NCBI RefSeq assembly: GCF_004342025.1
Contig: NZ_SLWN01000001.1
Span: 746,788-810,787 of the forward strand
Reading direction: 5' to 3'
Source of the DNA: Kribbella steppae
Lineage (GTDB): Bacteria > Actinomycetota > Actinomycetes > Propionibacteriales > Kribbellaceae
DNA: 64,000 bases
The notes under the pieces are model-generated. The model searched no databases, was not told where the DNA came from, and saw only the letters and a list, made by a program, of their open reading frames with translations. Of the stretch, positions 24,266-31,836 are shown piece by piece (the stretch's first letter is position 1; every line of letters starts with the position of its first letter). Made by a program: the position numbers and the translations under genes.

Positions 24266-25102
24266 TCAGCCTGCCGCGCGTTGAAGGGTGATGTCGCCGT
24301 GCCGCGTGCGGGCGTGGACCGAGACCTTGGCGTCGGACGGGCCCGGCTCGCCCTGCGAGGAAACGAAGTTGTGCACCGCCCCGCGCTCGCTGTTGACGTC
24401 GATGGAGACCGCGGTTCCCTCGCTGATGCCGACCTCGATGTCTCCCGAGCCGTTCGTCAGCTTCGCCTGACCGTTGCTCATCCGGCCGATCCGGATGGCA
24501 CCGCTCGCAGTCGAGCCGATGACGCTGCCGTCGGCGCGGTCGATGTCGAAGTCGCAGCTGGCGCTGCCGAGATCGACGTCGGACCAGGCATGGCCGATCC
24601 AGACCTGCCCGCCCGAGTTAGAGAGCCCGACCGTGCCCTCGACCTCGCCGATCCGCAGCGCGAACGCCCCGCCGTCGACCTTGGCGGGCCCGGCGATGTG
24701 GCCGATGGCGACCTCACCGGAGGCGATGTTCGCTTGCAGCTCGTCGATGCGATCCAGCTGGACCTGACCCGAGGCCATGTGCAGCTTGCACTCACCGAAC
24801 GAGCCGCCGGTGTGCACGGCCGAGTGCGCGAGGTAGGCGGCCAGACTGGAGCCGGTGGGCAGGTCGATCGTGATGGTGACCGACCCGTTCTTGTTCCCGG
24901 AAACGGTCGTCTTGACCGACAGCTGACCGTCGGCGAACTCGACCTTGGTCTTGTCGGCCACCTTGACGTCCGACCGGTTCGACGCGTCGATGGGTTCGAC
25001 CAGCACCACGGTGTCGGACCGGTCGGTCGCGGTGACCCGTACCTGAGCTCCGGCGACCTCCACGGTCGCGGCGATGGGCCCTGGGGTGGCGAATGTAGGC
25101 AT
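24266..25102 (-). CDS. DUF4097-like beta-helix protein
   Basis: Protein of 278 residues built of short beta-strand repeats (for example LHMASGQVQLDRI, ANIASGEVAIGHI, STASGAIRIGRM), the DUF4097/DUF4098 fold. Seen: no signal peptide and no membrane span. ATG 25102 follows GAGGAGAATTGTC; the earlier in-frame ATG lacks a site. It lies downstream of the DrrAB-like pair (113-base gap), as these proteins often do. Inference: an accessory scaffold or envelope-stress protein of that operon; role undefined. Confidence 0.75.
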   Translation of the reverse strand: MPTFATPGPIAATVEVAGAQVRVTATDRSDTVVLVEPIDASNRSDVKVADKTKVEFADGQLSVKTTVSGNKNGSVTITIDLPTGSSLAAYLAHSAVHTGGSFGECKLHMASGQVQLDRIDELQANIASGEVAIGHIAGPAKVDGGAFALRIGEVEGTVGLSNSGGQVWIGHAWSDVDLGSASCDFDIDRADGSVIGSTASGAIRIGRMSNGQAKLTNGSGDIEVGISEGTAVSIDVNSERGAVHNFVSSQGEPGPSDAKVSVHARTRHGDITLQRAAG

Positions 25103-25215
25103 GACAATTCTCCTCTTGACTCGTACCTGATCTGTTGGTGTGCGCCGCATCAGCTCGTCGCTCGCGGCTTCGGGTCAGCCCGATCGTGGTCCTCGGAAAG
25201 CCATCACCCGGGAGG

Positions 25216-25965
25216 TCACGCTCGCTTCGTGAAGGTGGAACGCGCCCACAGGTACCCGACGAGTGCGATCCCGAGGCACCAGGCGACGGCGGTGATCGCG
25301 TCGCTGGACGACGGTGTGCCGGCGAGCAGCCCACGGATGGTTTCGATGATCGGCGTGAAGGGCTGATACTCCGCGAACTGCCGGACGCCCGGCCCCATCT
25401 TGTCCGCCGGCACGATCGCGCTGCTGAAGAACGGCAGCATGATCAGCGGCACCGCGGCCAGCCCCGCCGTTTCCGGAGTCTTCGCCGCCAATCCCAAGGC
25501 GACCGTGAGCCAGGCGGTCGCGAACCCGAGCAGTACGACGATGCCCACCACGCCGAGCCAGTCGACGAAACTCGCCGACGGGCTGAATCCCAGCAGGAAG
25601 GCCACCCCGAGGAGGGCGGCGATGGCGACCAGGTTGGTCAGCACGCTGGCGACGACCTTGCCGGTCAACACCGCGCCACGGGGGACGTCCATGACCTTGA
25701 ACCGGTTGATGATGCCCTTGGTCATGTCGGAGTTCGCCGAGATCGCGGTCGACCCCAGCCCGTAGCAGACGGCCAGCAGCATCATTCCCGGCGTCGCGTA
25801 GTCGACGTAGTCGACACCGACGCTGAAAGCGTCTCCGAGCAGGTACACGAACATGAAGAGCATCACGACCGGCATCAGGACCGCGTTGAACACCGAGGTC
25901 GGATTCCGGGCGATGTGGGTGAAGTCGCGACGCAACATGACGATCGAAGGGGACTTGGTGCTCAT
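25216..25965 (-). CDS. ABC-2 type permease (DrrB-like)
   Basis: Six-span membrane half of an ABC exporter, 249 residues. Seen: RRDFTHIARNPTSVFNAVLMPVVMLF at the N-terminus and the ABC-2 signature around DMTKGIINRFKVMDVPRGAVL. ATG 25965 overlaps the ATPase stop by 4 bases. Known: DrrAB-type pairs export hydrophobic drugs or lipids. Substrate unknown; no biosynthetic cluster surrounds it. Confidence 0.9.
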   Translation of the reverse strand: MSTKSPSIVMLRRDFTHIARNPTSVFNAVLMPVVMLFMFVYLLGDAFSVGVDYVDYATPGMMLLAVCYGLGSTAISANSDMTKGIINRFKVMDVPRGAVLTGKVVASVLTNLVAIAALLGVAFLLGFSPSASFVDWLGVVGIVVLLGFATAWLTVALGLAAKTPETAGLAAVPLIMLPFFSSAIVPADKMGPGVRQFAEYQPFTPIIETIRGLLAGTPSSSDAITAVAWCLGIALVGYLWARSTFTKRA

Positions 25966-26903
25966 TTCGCGACTACCTCCGTGGTGTGGCCCGTCAGGGC
26001 GAGGAAAACGTCATCAAGGTCAGGTGTGTGCACCGAGAACTCCTCGGCACTGAGTGAGGACTCGTCGAGCCGGTCGAGCAGAGCCCGCAGCGACTTCGTC
26101 CCGCCGTCGCTGGGGACCCGCAGGGTCAGCGCCTCGTCGTCCCGGGTGGAGTCGGTGAACAGACGCGCGGCCGCGTCGAGTTGGTCGACGGTGGTGAACC
26201 GGAGCCGGACGTGCGTCCCGGGGAGCTGGCGTTTGAGCTCGTCGGGGGTGCCCTCGGCAACCAAGCGGCCCTGATCGAGGACCGCGACCCGGTCGGCGAG
26301 CTGATCGGCTTCATCGAGGTACTGGGTGGTGAGGAAGATGGTCACACCATCGGCCACCAACTCGCGGATGATGGTCCACATCGTGCGCCGGCTGCGCGGG
26401 TCCAGTCCCGTCGTCGGCTCGTCCAGGAAGATGATCCGCGGGTTGCCGACGAGCGTCATCGCCAGGTCCAGCTTCCGGCGCATACCCCCGGAGTACGTCG
26501 AGGCGGGCTTCTGCGCCGACTCCACCAGATCGAACCGTTCGAGCAGGTCCTTGACGATCCCCGTGCCGTCGCCGGAGGTCGCCCGGTTCAGGTCCACCAT
26601 CAGCTGCAGGTTCTCCTGCCCCGTCAGCAGCTCATCCACTGCCGCGAACTGGCCGGTGACCCCGATCGCCTTGCGCACTGCCCGGGCCTCGGTCGCGATG
26701 TCATGCCCGGCAACGAATGCCGTCCCACCGTCGGCCTTCAGCAACGTGGTCAGCACGTTCACCGTCGTCGTCTTGCCCGCCCCGTTCGGGCCGAGCAGGG
26801 AGAAGACCGTGCCCGCCGGAACATCCAGATCGATGCCATCGAGGACGGTCTTGTCCTTGAATGCCTTGCGCAGCCCCGAGACTGCAATCGCCGAAGTTGT
26901 CAT
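25962..26903 (-). CDS. ABC exporter ATP-binding protein (DrrA-like)
   Basis: ATPase of 313 residues. Seen: Walker A GPNGAGKTT near residue 38, signature YSGGMRRKLD, Walker B RIIFLDEPTTGLD, and the DrrA-type C-terminal domain containing FSVHTPDLDDVFLALTG. ATG 26903 has no good Shine-Dalgarno. A plausible -10 (GATGGT, 26915-26910) places transcription start at the ATG itself, so the mRNA is probably leaderless. Four SARP-like heptamers lie just upstream (26925-26965). Confidence 0.92.
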   Translation of the reverse strand: MTTSAIAVSGLRKAFKDKTVLDGIDLDVPAGTVFSLLGPNGAGKTTTVNVLTTLLKADGGTAFVAGHDIATEARAVRKAIGVTGQFAAVDELLTGQENLQLMVDLNRATSGDGTGIVKDLLERFDLVESAQKPASTYSGGMRRKLDLAMTLVGNPRIIFLDEPTTGLDPRSRRTMWTIIRELVADGVTIFLTTQYLDEADQLADRVAVLDQGRLVAEGTPDELKRQLPGTHVRLRFTTVDQLDAAARLFTDSTRDDEALTLRVPSDGGTKSLRALLDRLDESSLSAEEFSVHTPDLDDVFLALTGHTTEVVAK

Positions 26904-26924
26904 GCAGAAACCATCGCGAGCCGG

Positions 26925-26965
26925 CCAGCCACGCCCCTGACACGCCCCTGACACGCCCGCTGACA
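26925..26965 (-). promoter_or_regulatory. SARP/AfsR-type direct repeats at the DrrAB promoter
   Basis: On the minus strand: TGTCAGC (26965-26959), TGTCAGG (26953-26947), TGTCAGG (26942-26936) and the weaker TGGCTGG (26931-26925). Spacings are 12, 11 and 11 bases, so the repeats fall on one face of the helix. Nine bases separate the last heptamer from a candidate -10 GATGGT. Known: SARP activators bind heptamers at 11-base period with the last about 8 bases upstream of the -10. The 1044-residue SARP-type gene starts 5.8 kb away. Confidence 0.68.
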
Positions 26966-27040
26966 CCGTCCTACCTCGTTGCAGCGACGGGCAGACCAGC
27001 GACTTCGACGGGGCGACGTACTCTCCGGTGAGTCACGCAA

Positions 27041-27072
27041 GAGGCCGGTCGCCCAAGCGGGAAACCGGCCTC
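27041..27072. terminator. Terminator hairpin similar to the tRNA-Ala terminator
   Basis: Nine-bp stem GAGGCCGGT / ACCGGCCTC. About 40 bases around it (27036-27074) closely match the hairpin behind tRNA-Ala at 35183-35212, yet no tRNA is adjacent here. It would terminate the YCII gene transcript. Confidence 0.75.
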
Positions 27073-27113
27073 TCACCTGACCGTGCGCGGACAGCTGCCG
27101 CGTCAGCGTGATC

Positions 27114-27473
27114 TCATTCGATCAGGTCCGGGTCGTACATGAACTTGCGGATGTCTTGCGCACAGCGGCAGGCGACCGCGATCTTTGCGGCCCACTCCAG
27201 GGCGGCCTCCCGGGTGGGTACGTCGACGATCATGACGCCGCCGATGAGCTCCTTGCTCTCCGGGTACGGGCCGTCGGTGACCACCCCGTCCGTGCCCACC
27301 ACGGCGTGCTCCACGTCGCCGTCGTCGTACCTCAGCCCGCCGCCGAAGAGGAACACGCCGGCGTCCTTGGCCTCCTGGATCACGGCGTGGGAGGTCTTGC
27401 CCACCTCGGGGAAGTCCTCCTCGGGGATGTGGTCCATCGCACCCTTCTCGAACGAGATCAGGTATCGCGGCAT
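27114..27473 (-). CDS. YCII/DGPF-domain protein
   Basis: Protein of 119 residues. Seen: MPRYLISFEKGAMDHIPEED at the start and GVVTDGPYPESKELIGGVMIVDV, the DGPF motif region of YCII-related proteins, followed by an Ala-rich helix. ATG 27473 has AAGGAG about 8 nt upstream. Known: these dimeric ferredoxin-like proteins are often encoded with ECF sigma factors, but none is adjacent here. Function unknown. Confidence 0.85.
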   Translation of the reverse strand: MPRYLISFEKGAMDHIPEEDFPEVGKTSHAVIQEAKDAGVFLFGGGLRYDDGDVEHAVVGTDGVVTDGPYPESKELIGGVMIVDVPTREAALEWAAKIAVACRCAQDIRKFMYDPDLIE

Positions 27474-27665
27474 CTCATCACTCCTTGTCCCGGCGGCCTC
27501 CCTCCGGCCGCCTCTCACCCCTGCAACGAACGCCTCACCCCGGATCCGACAGTCTCCCGGCAGAAATTCTCACAATCCGATCCATGGTCTCGCGTTCTCC
27601 ACAGCCCTGGCAGCCCGAGGGCATCGCCAGCACGGAGTTAGGCGGGGCGGTCAGACCGCGAGGGA

Positions 27666-28238
27666 TCATGCCGGCGTGGGGTTTTTGCGCCGGTTGGCAT
27701 TGAAGCGCGCCTTCTTCTGACGATTCCCGCACGTGTTCATGTCACACCATTTGCGGGTGCGACTCTGGCTGGTGTCGAAGAAGGCGGCTTGGCAGGTTGG
27801 CGATGCACACAAGGCCAATTTTCCGTCTCGTTCGCCCGCGATGATGCTGATCGCGTCGGCGGCGATCACGCTGAGGGCATCTTCCACGCAGGAAGCCGAG
27901 CTGAGCCTCCATCGCCGCTCACCCTCGGGTGTCAGGATGGCCGCGGCCCGACCCTGAGCGCTGCAGTCGTTGATGACTTGGACAGCAGATGCAGGGAGAG
28001 CGTCCTGGATCGCGGCCGCTGTCGCGGCGGCGTGAATCGACTCCCTCAGTTCCCGGGCGAGTTCGAGCTGGGCGGTGGTGCAGGAGTCCACGGCGAGGCC
28101 GTTCACTGCCAGCCAGTCGACGAGTCGGTGCGGCGTGGGAATGCGCTCCACAGCGTCGCCATGACGCTCCGACAGAGTCCCCGTGAAGCTGGTCGCTAGC
28201 ACGCTACCGAGGCGAAAGTCAGGGAACCCAGCACGCAT
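27666..28238 (-). CDS. CGNR zinc-finger (ABATE-type) regulator
   Basis: Protein of 190 residues. Seen: an N-terminal ABATE-type ligand domain and a C-terminal zinc finger beginning CASPTCQAAFFDTSQSRTRK, with two more cysteines in WCDMNTCGNRQKKARF; this is the CGNR finger used as a DNA-binding module. ATG 28238. It is divergent from the epoxide hydrolase at 28342, and repeated CTTAGCYGGTT boxes lie between. Inference: controls itself and the hydrolase in response to an unknown compound. Confidence 0.88.
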   Translation of the reverse strand: MRAGFPDFRLGSVLATSFTGTLSERHGDAVERIPTPHRLVDWLAVNGLAVDSCTTAQLELARELRESIHAAATAAAIQDALPASAVQVINDCSAQGRAAAILTPEGERRWRLSSASCVEDALSVIAADAISIIAGERDGKLALCASPTCQAAFFDTSQSRTRKWCDMNTCGNRQKKARFNANRRKNPTPA

Positions 28239-28246
28239 GGAACCAC

Positions 28247-28324
28247 CTTAGCTGGTTGCGCGCCGGCAGGAAGGCCTGGTAGAACCGTCTTAGCCGGTTC
28301 GCAACGGTTCGCAGCCGGTTCCGC
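28247..28324. promoter_or_regulatory. Repeated boxes between CGNR regulator and epoxide hydrolase
   Basis: CTTAGCTGGTTGCG (28247-28260) and CTTAGCCGGTTCGC (28289-28302) are direct repeats 42 bases apart (four helical turns). Related GCAACGGTTCGC (28301-28312) and GCAGCCGGTTCCGC (28311-28324) follow immediately. Candidate binding sites for the CGNR protein controlling both divergent genes. Confidence 0.55.
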
Positions 28325-28341
28325 GATGGCCAGGAGGTCTC

Positions 28342-29514
28342 ATGCCCCGTCCAACCAGCGACGTGCAAGCATTTGAAGCCCACGCGACTGACGCTGACCT
28401 CGACGATCTGCGCGCCCGACTAGCCGCGGCGCGGCTGCCGGAGGCCGAGACGGTCTATCGCGCCGCGCCCGACCCTCGCCGATGGGAACAGGGCGTTCCT
28501 CTCGCCGACCTCGTCGACGTCGTGAACTACTGGCGCACCGGGTACGACTGGCGGTCGTTCGAAGAGCGCCTCAACTCGATTGGTCAGTTCCGCACGACCA
28601 TTGATGATCTGGGAATCCACTTCCTGCACCGCCGATCCGCGCGCGCAGAGGCCACTCCTCTGATCCTGACGCACGGCTGGCCGGACAGCATTGCTCGGTT
28701 CGTCGACGTAGTAGACGAGCTGGCAGACCCGAAAAATGCGGACGCACCGGCGTTCCACGTCGTGGTTCCGTCGCTACCAGGCTTCGGCTACAGCGACAAG
28801 CCGGCCACCACCGGGTGGGGAACCGAAAAGATCGCGGCCGCCTGGGTGGAACTGATGGGAAGGCTCGGCTACAGCAAGTTCGCAGCCCACGGCGGCGACT
28901 GGGGAGGAAATATCACCACGGTCCTCGCCGGCAGGTTCCCGGCCCACGTTCTCGGCATCCACTCAACGTTCGCGGAGGGACCGCCCGGTCTGACAACCGA
29001 CGGGCTGACGGCGGTCGAGCGCAAGTGGGCCGAGGAAACCCGCGATTTCTGGCGCCACCGCGCGGCGTACGCGAAGCAGCAGGCGACCCGGCCGCAGACC
29101 ATCGGCTACTCGCTCGTCGACTCACCGGTCGGGCTGCTCGCCTGGATCCTTGACAAGTTCGCCGAGTGGTCAGACACCGAAGACAGCCCGTTCGAGACGA
29201 TTTCCAGAGACCGCGTTCTCGACGACGTCACCCTGTATTGGCTGACGCGGACCGGCGCATCGGCGGCCCGCATCTACTACGAAAGCCACAACTCGCTGGA
29301 CCCCGAACTTCGGGTCGACGTCCCGTCAGCAATCACTGCGTATCCCCGCGACGTCGAGAAGTGTCCGCGCCCTTGGGCACAGGAGCGGTACCGGCAGATC
29401 GTCCGATGGAGGTCGCCCGAAACCGGGGGACATTTCCCGTCGCTGGAGGTTCCCGAGTATTTCGTCAAGGATCTCCAAGAGGGCCTCGCGGCAGTGCTGG
29501 CCGCTGATCGGTGA
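28342..29514 (+). CDS. Epoxide hydrolase (EHN-type alpha/beta hydrolase)
   Basis: Enzyme of 390 residues that opens epoxides by a covalent alkyl-enzyme step. Seen: an N-terminal EHN domain (about 8-110) with WRTGYDWRSFEERLN; oxyanion segment HGWP at 111-114; nucleophile elbow AAHGGDWGGN with Asp186; and a late GGHFPSLEVPE carrying the catalytic His. The length matches microsomal-type hydrolases. ATG 28342 has CAGGAGG at proper spacing. Probably controlled by the divergent CGNR regulator. Natural substrate unknown. Confidence 0.92.
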   Translation: MPRPTSDVQAFEAHATDADLDDLRARLAAARLPEAETVYRAAPDPRRWEQGVPLADLVDVVNYWRTGYDWRSFEERLNSIGQFRTTIDDLGIHFLHRRSARAEATPLILTHGWPDSIARFVDVVDELADPKNADAPAFHVVVPSLPGFGYSDKPATTGWGTEKIAAAWVELMGRLGYSKFAAHGGDWGGNITTVLAGRFPAHVLGIHSTFAEGPPGLTTDGLTAVERKWAEETRDFWRHRAAYAKQQATRPQTIGYSLVDSPVGLLAWILDKFAEWSDTEDSPFETISRDRVLDDVTLYWLTRTGASAARIYYESHNSLDPELRVDVPSAITAYPRDVEKCPRPWAQERYRQIVRWRSPETGGHFPSLEVPEYFVKDLQEGLAAVLAADR

Positions 29515-29533
29515 ACGCGGCCGGGTGCCGGCA

Positions 29534-29556
29534 CCCCTGGCAACGTTTGCCAGGGG
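29534..29556. terminator. Terminator after epoxide hydrolase
   Basis: Stem CCCCTGGCAA / TTGCCAGGGG with a 3-base loop, 20 bases after the stop codon and before the convergent GMC fragment. Confidence 0.75.
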
Positions 29557-29570
29557 CACCATCCGCTGCT

Positions 29571-29789
29571 TCAGCCCGCGAGGCCGAACGGCCGGGTGGG
29601 GTAGTGCCACGCGGTTGCCGGGTCGCCCATTAGCTCGGTCGCGCCTCCCGGCATGGCGATGAGCGGGCTGGTGTCCTGACCGCCTGCCTCGACCAGCAAC
29701 ACGTTGACGGCAGGATTCTCGGAGAGTCGGTTGGCGAGCTCACACCCAGCTGAGCCTGCTCCGGCGATGACGTAGTCGAACCGAGTCAC
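29571..29789 (-). pseudogene. N-terminal fragment of a GMC oxidoreductase
   Basis: Only 72 codons of a family whose members have about 520. Seen: the FAD-binding start [20 protein letters not shown], then [20 protein letters not shown] and the start of the next family block [12 protein letters not shown], then a stop. No downstream GMC sequence is found before the epoxide hydrolase terminator. It cannot bind substrate or form the full FAD site. Probably deletion debris in this accessory region. Confidence 0.75.
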
Positions 29790-30229
29790 GGATTCCCTTC
29801 CTTCTCGGTGTTTCGCCTGACGACTTGCTCTCCCGGCCCGGTGTCAGAGCAAGTGAGGTCCTCGAAGTCGCAGCCTGGGGGAACCACGCACCGTCAGGGT
29901 CAAGTCACAGCCCGTGGGCACTGAGGCTGCCGAGCATCGACACATATTCGACACGGACACTCCCGGTCTGCCGACTCCGGTCACTCACTGTGATCCGACA
30001 ACAACAGATCCGCGCCATATGTCCGCCGATTGAGGTGCGACAGGTCTAGGAGCCTGACGACCACGAGAGGGCGGCGACGCACCCCGATAGTTCATCCCTC
30101 GTGAGTGACGCACTGGACAGTCCGGACATGCTGCAATGCGAAGCGTGACGCCTGTCGGAGGCGCAGGTCATGAGGGCCGACCTGGGTGAACCGGGCGGCG
30201 CGTGCGCTCATCTCTTGGAGGGAATGGCC
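29790..30229. other. 440-base gene-poor interval
   Basis: No confident gene. A TTGACC box on the minus strand (29903-29898), followed by a C-rich imperfect dyad, could be the promoter of the GMC stump. A 28-codon minus-strand frame around 29990-29900 ends SMLGSLSAHGL and may be gene debris. Otherwise nothing recognised. Confidence 0.35.
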
Positions 30230-30631
30230 GTGGACGCAATGACGAATGACTTCGGGGAAGTTCTCCTATGGAGCTTCTGGTTCTTCATCTGGATCGCCGC
30301 ACTGATGGTGTGGTTCCGTTGCCTGTGGGACCTGTTCGGTGACCGCGAGCTCAGCGGTTGGGCAAAGGCCGGCTGGGCGATCCTACTCATCTTCGTGCCG
30401 TGGCTGGGGGCACTGATCTACCTCATTGCTCGGGGCCGGAGCATGAACGAGCGGCAAAGGACGGCGCTTGCGCAGCGGCAGGCCGAGCAGGAGAAGTACA
30501 TCCAGGAGGTTGCAAGCACTTCCACTTCCAAGAGCCCGGCCGAAGAAATTGCCAGCGCCAAGGAATTGCTCGATTCCGGAACGATCACGCAGACGGAGTA
30601 TGACTCCCTCAAGGCCAAGGCGCTTGCCTGA
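30230..30631 (+). CDS. Small membrane protein with PLDc_N-like N-terminus and SHOCT motif
   Basis: Protein of 133 residues. Seen: two membrane spans (LLWSFWFFIWIAALMVWF and WAKAGWAILLIFVPWLGALI) separated by a charged loop, a glutamine-rich helix, and a C-terminal SHOCT motif (AEEIASAKELLDSGTITQTE). GTG 30230 has GGAGGG seven bases upstream; ATG 30239 and 30224 are alternatives. Such proteins are common in actinobacteria; the SHOCT end is thought to mediate oligomerisation. Stands alone at the edge of the accessory segment. Confidence 0.75.
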   Translation: MDAMTNDFGEVLLWSFWFFIWIAALMVWFRCLWDLFGDRELSGWAKAGWAILLIFVPWLGALIYLIARGRSMNERQRTALAQRQAEQEKYIQEVASTSTSKSPAEEIASAKELLDSGTITQTEYDSLKAKALA

Positions 30632-30721
30632 CCACACCGGACAGGAAGGAACTGGAGTCTTAGCCTCCCGGGTCAAACAGCAGGGGTCCTTTCCCAGTCG
30701 GGGAAGGGCCTCTGACTGCGG

Positions 30722-30766
30722 TGGAGCTTAGGGGATTCGACCCCCTGACCTCTTCCCATGCCATGG
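30722..30766 (-). repeat. Partial copy of tRNA-Ala 3' half (putative att remnant)
   Basis: Forty-five bases match the 3' part of tRNA-Ala(GGC) at 35224-35267 from the anticodon loop to the discriminator base, with one substitution and one inserted base. The orientation is the same. A hairpin-bearing sequence like the tRNA terminator flanks it on the same side (30681-30721). It lacks the 5' half, so it is not a tRNA gene. It marks a likely integration end. Confidence 0.7.
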
Positions 30767-30803
30767 GCGAGGGTCATGATGGTTCGCTGGGCGGATCGGA
30801 TCG

Positions 30804-31631
30804 CTAGTCGGGCGTCCCGTCGCCCTCGCTTCGTCGGGCGAGTTGCTGGAGTTGCCCTTCGTGTATGTCGCTCACCCACTCCCAGCCGGGCTTAGCCGAT
30901 GGGCCGAGCCGCGGGTCGCTGGGAACGCGGCCGTCACGCAAGGCATGCAGGTACGCCCGATCCTGGTCGATCCGTGCGCGTACCTGATCAGCTCTGCCGA
31001 CGGACCCGTGACCGGGGATGACGACATCGACGTCGTCCGCCACGCCCTCGAGCAGCTGCAGCCCAACGAGGTAGTCCTCGATCACGTCACCGGAGTCGTC
31101 GAGCATCGGAATCAGGACATCAGAAAGCATGTCGCCGGCGACGAGAACCCTGCGTTCCTCGATCAACAGCGCCGCATGGCCCGGGGCATGTGCCGGATGC
31201 TCAATAATCCGGACTTTAGGGCCATCCCAAGGAATCTGCGTCGTTCCGGCAGGCAGACCGGTAATGAGGCCGAACAGGTCCAGCGGTGTGTCCTCGGCGA
31301 TTTCCGGCGGTAACCCCTCGGCGACGCGTGCCTTCCAGTCCGGGTTCGACCGCAGATCTCGCATAAAGGCCGCGCAGCGGGCGGTACCGTAGCGGGGCGC
31401 TTCGCCGAGCTTGGGGTGCCAGAGCACGTGATCCCAATCGGGATGCGTCGAGAAGCCTGCCACAACGGGCTGGCCCACATCGGACAGGTCGTTCGCGAGG
31501 CAAGCCATTTCATCGCCCGTTATGCCGGCGTCGATGAGCAACACGCCGGCCTTGCCTTGGACGACGACGGTGTTGTTCGCGATCAACTCGCTCTGGTGGA
31601 TCAGCACACCCTCCGCGACCTGCTTCAGCAC
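30804..31631 (-). CDS. Metallo-beta-lactamase-fold hydrolase
   Basis: Hydrolase-fold protein of 275 residues. Seen: the metal motif reads THPDWDH (His63, Asp65, Asp67, His68) where most family members have HxHxDH, so the second histidine is an aspartate. Further ligands are expected at HAPGHAALL, AGDM and PGHG. GTG 31631 is chosen with AAGGAG 6 nt upstream; the longer frame to 31706 lacks a site. Substrate unknown. First gene inside the tRNA-bounded segment. Confidence 0.85.
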   Translation of the reverse strand: MLKQVAEGVLIHQSELIANNTVVVQGKAGVLLIDAGITGDEMACLANDLSDVGQPVVAGFSTHPDWDHVLWHPKLGEAPRYGTARCAAFMRDLRSNPDWKARVAEGLPPEIAEDTPLDLFGLITGLPAGTTQIPWDGPKVRIIEHPAHAPGHAALLIEERRVLVAGDMLSDVLIPMLDDSGDVIEDYLVGLQLLEGVADDVDVVIPGHGSVGRADQVRARIDQDRAYLHALRDGRVPSDPRLGPSAKPGWEWVSDIHEGQLQQLARRSEGDGTPD

Positions 31632-31836
31632 GGGTGGCTCCTTCCCCTGGTTGTTTGCAACCGCTGGTCGAGACCTTAGGCCAAGGTAGTGAACCAGGCC
31701 GGGCACGTCGCGTCTACGAGAACAGGTCAGGGGGCGGGAGTGCCTCCTGATGCGATGAAGGAGCGGGGCCTCCGCTCCTCGTGGGTCCCCGGCGGATGCT
31801 GGGGTTGCTCGCGTTTCACGACGAAGGAGGCCCCTG

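Noticed and set aside
29898..29903. MerR-type promoter with long spacer
   Set aside because: A TTGACC box and a weak dyad are present but no convincing -10 or MerR gene is nearby.
30722..30766. A second tRNA-Ala gene
   Set aside because: Only the 3' half is present; no acceptor 5' strand or D arm upstream, so it is a fragment.
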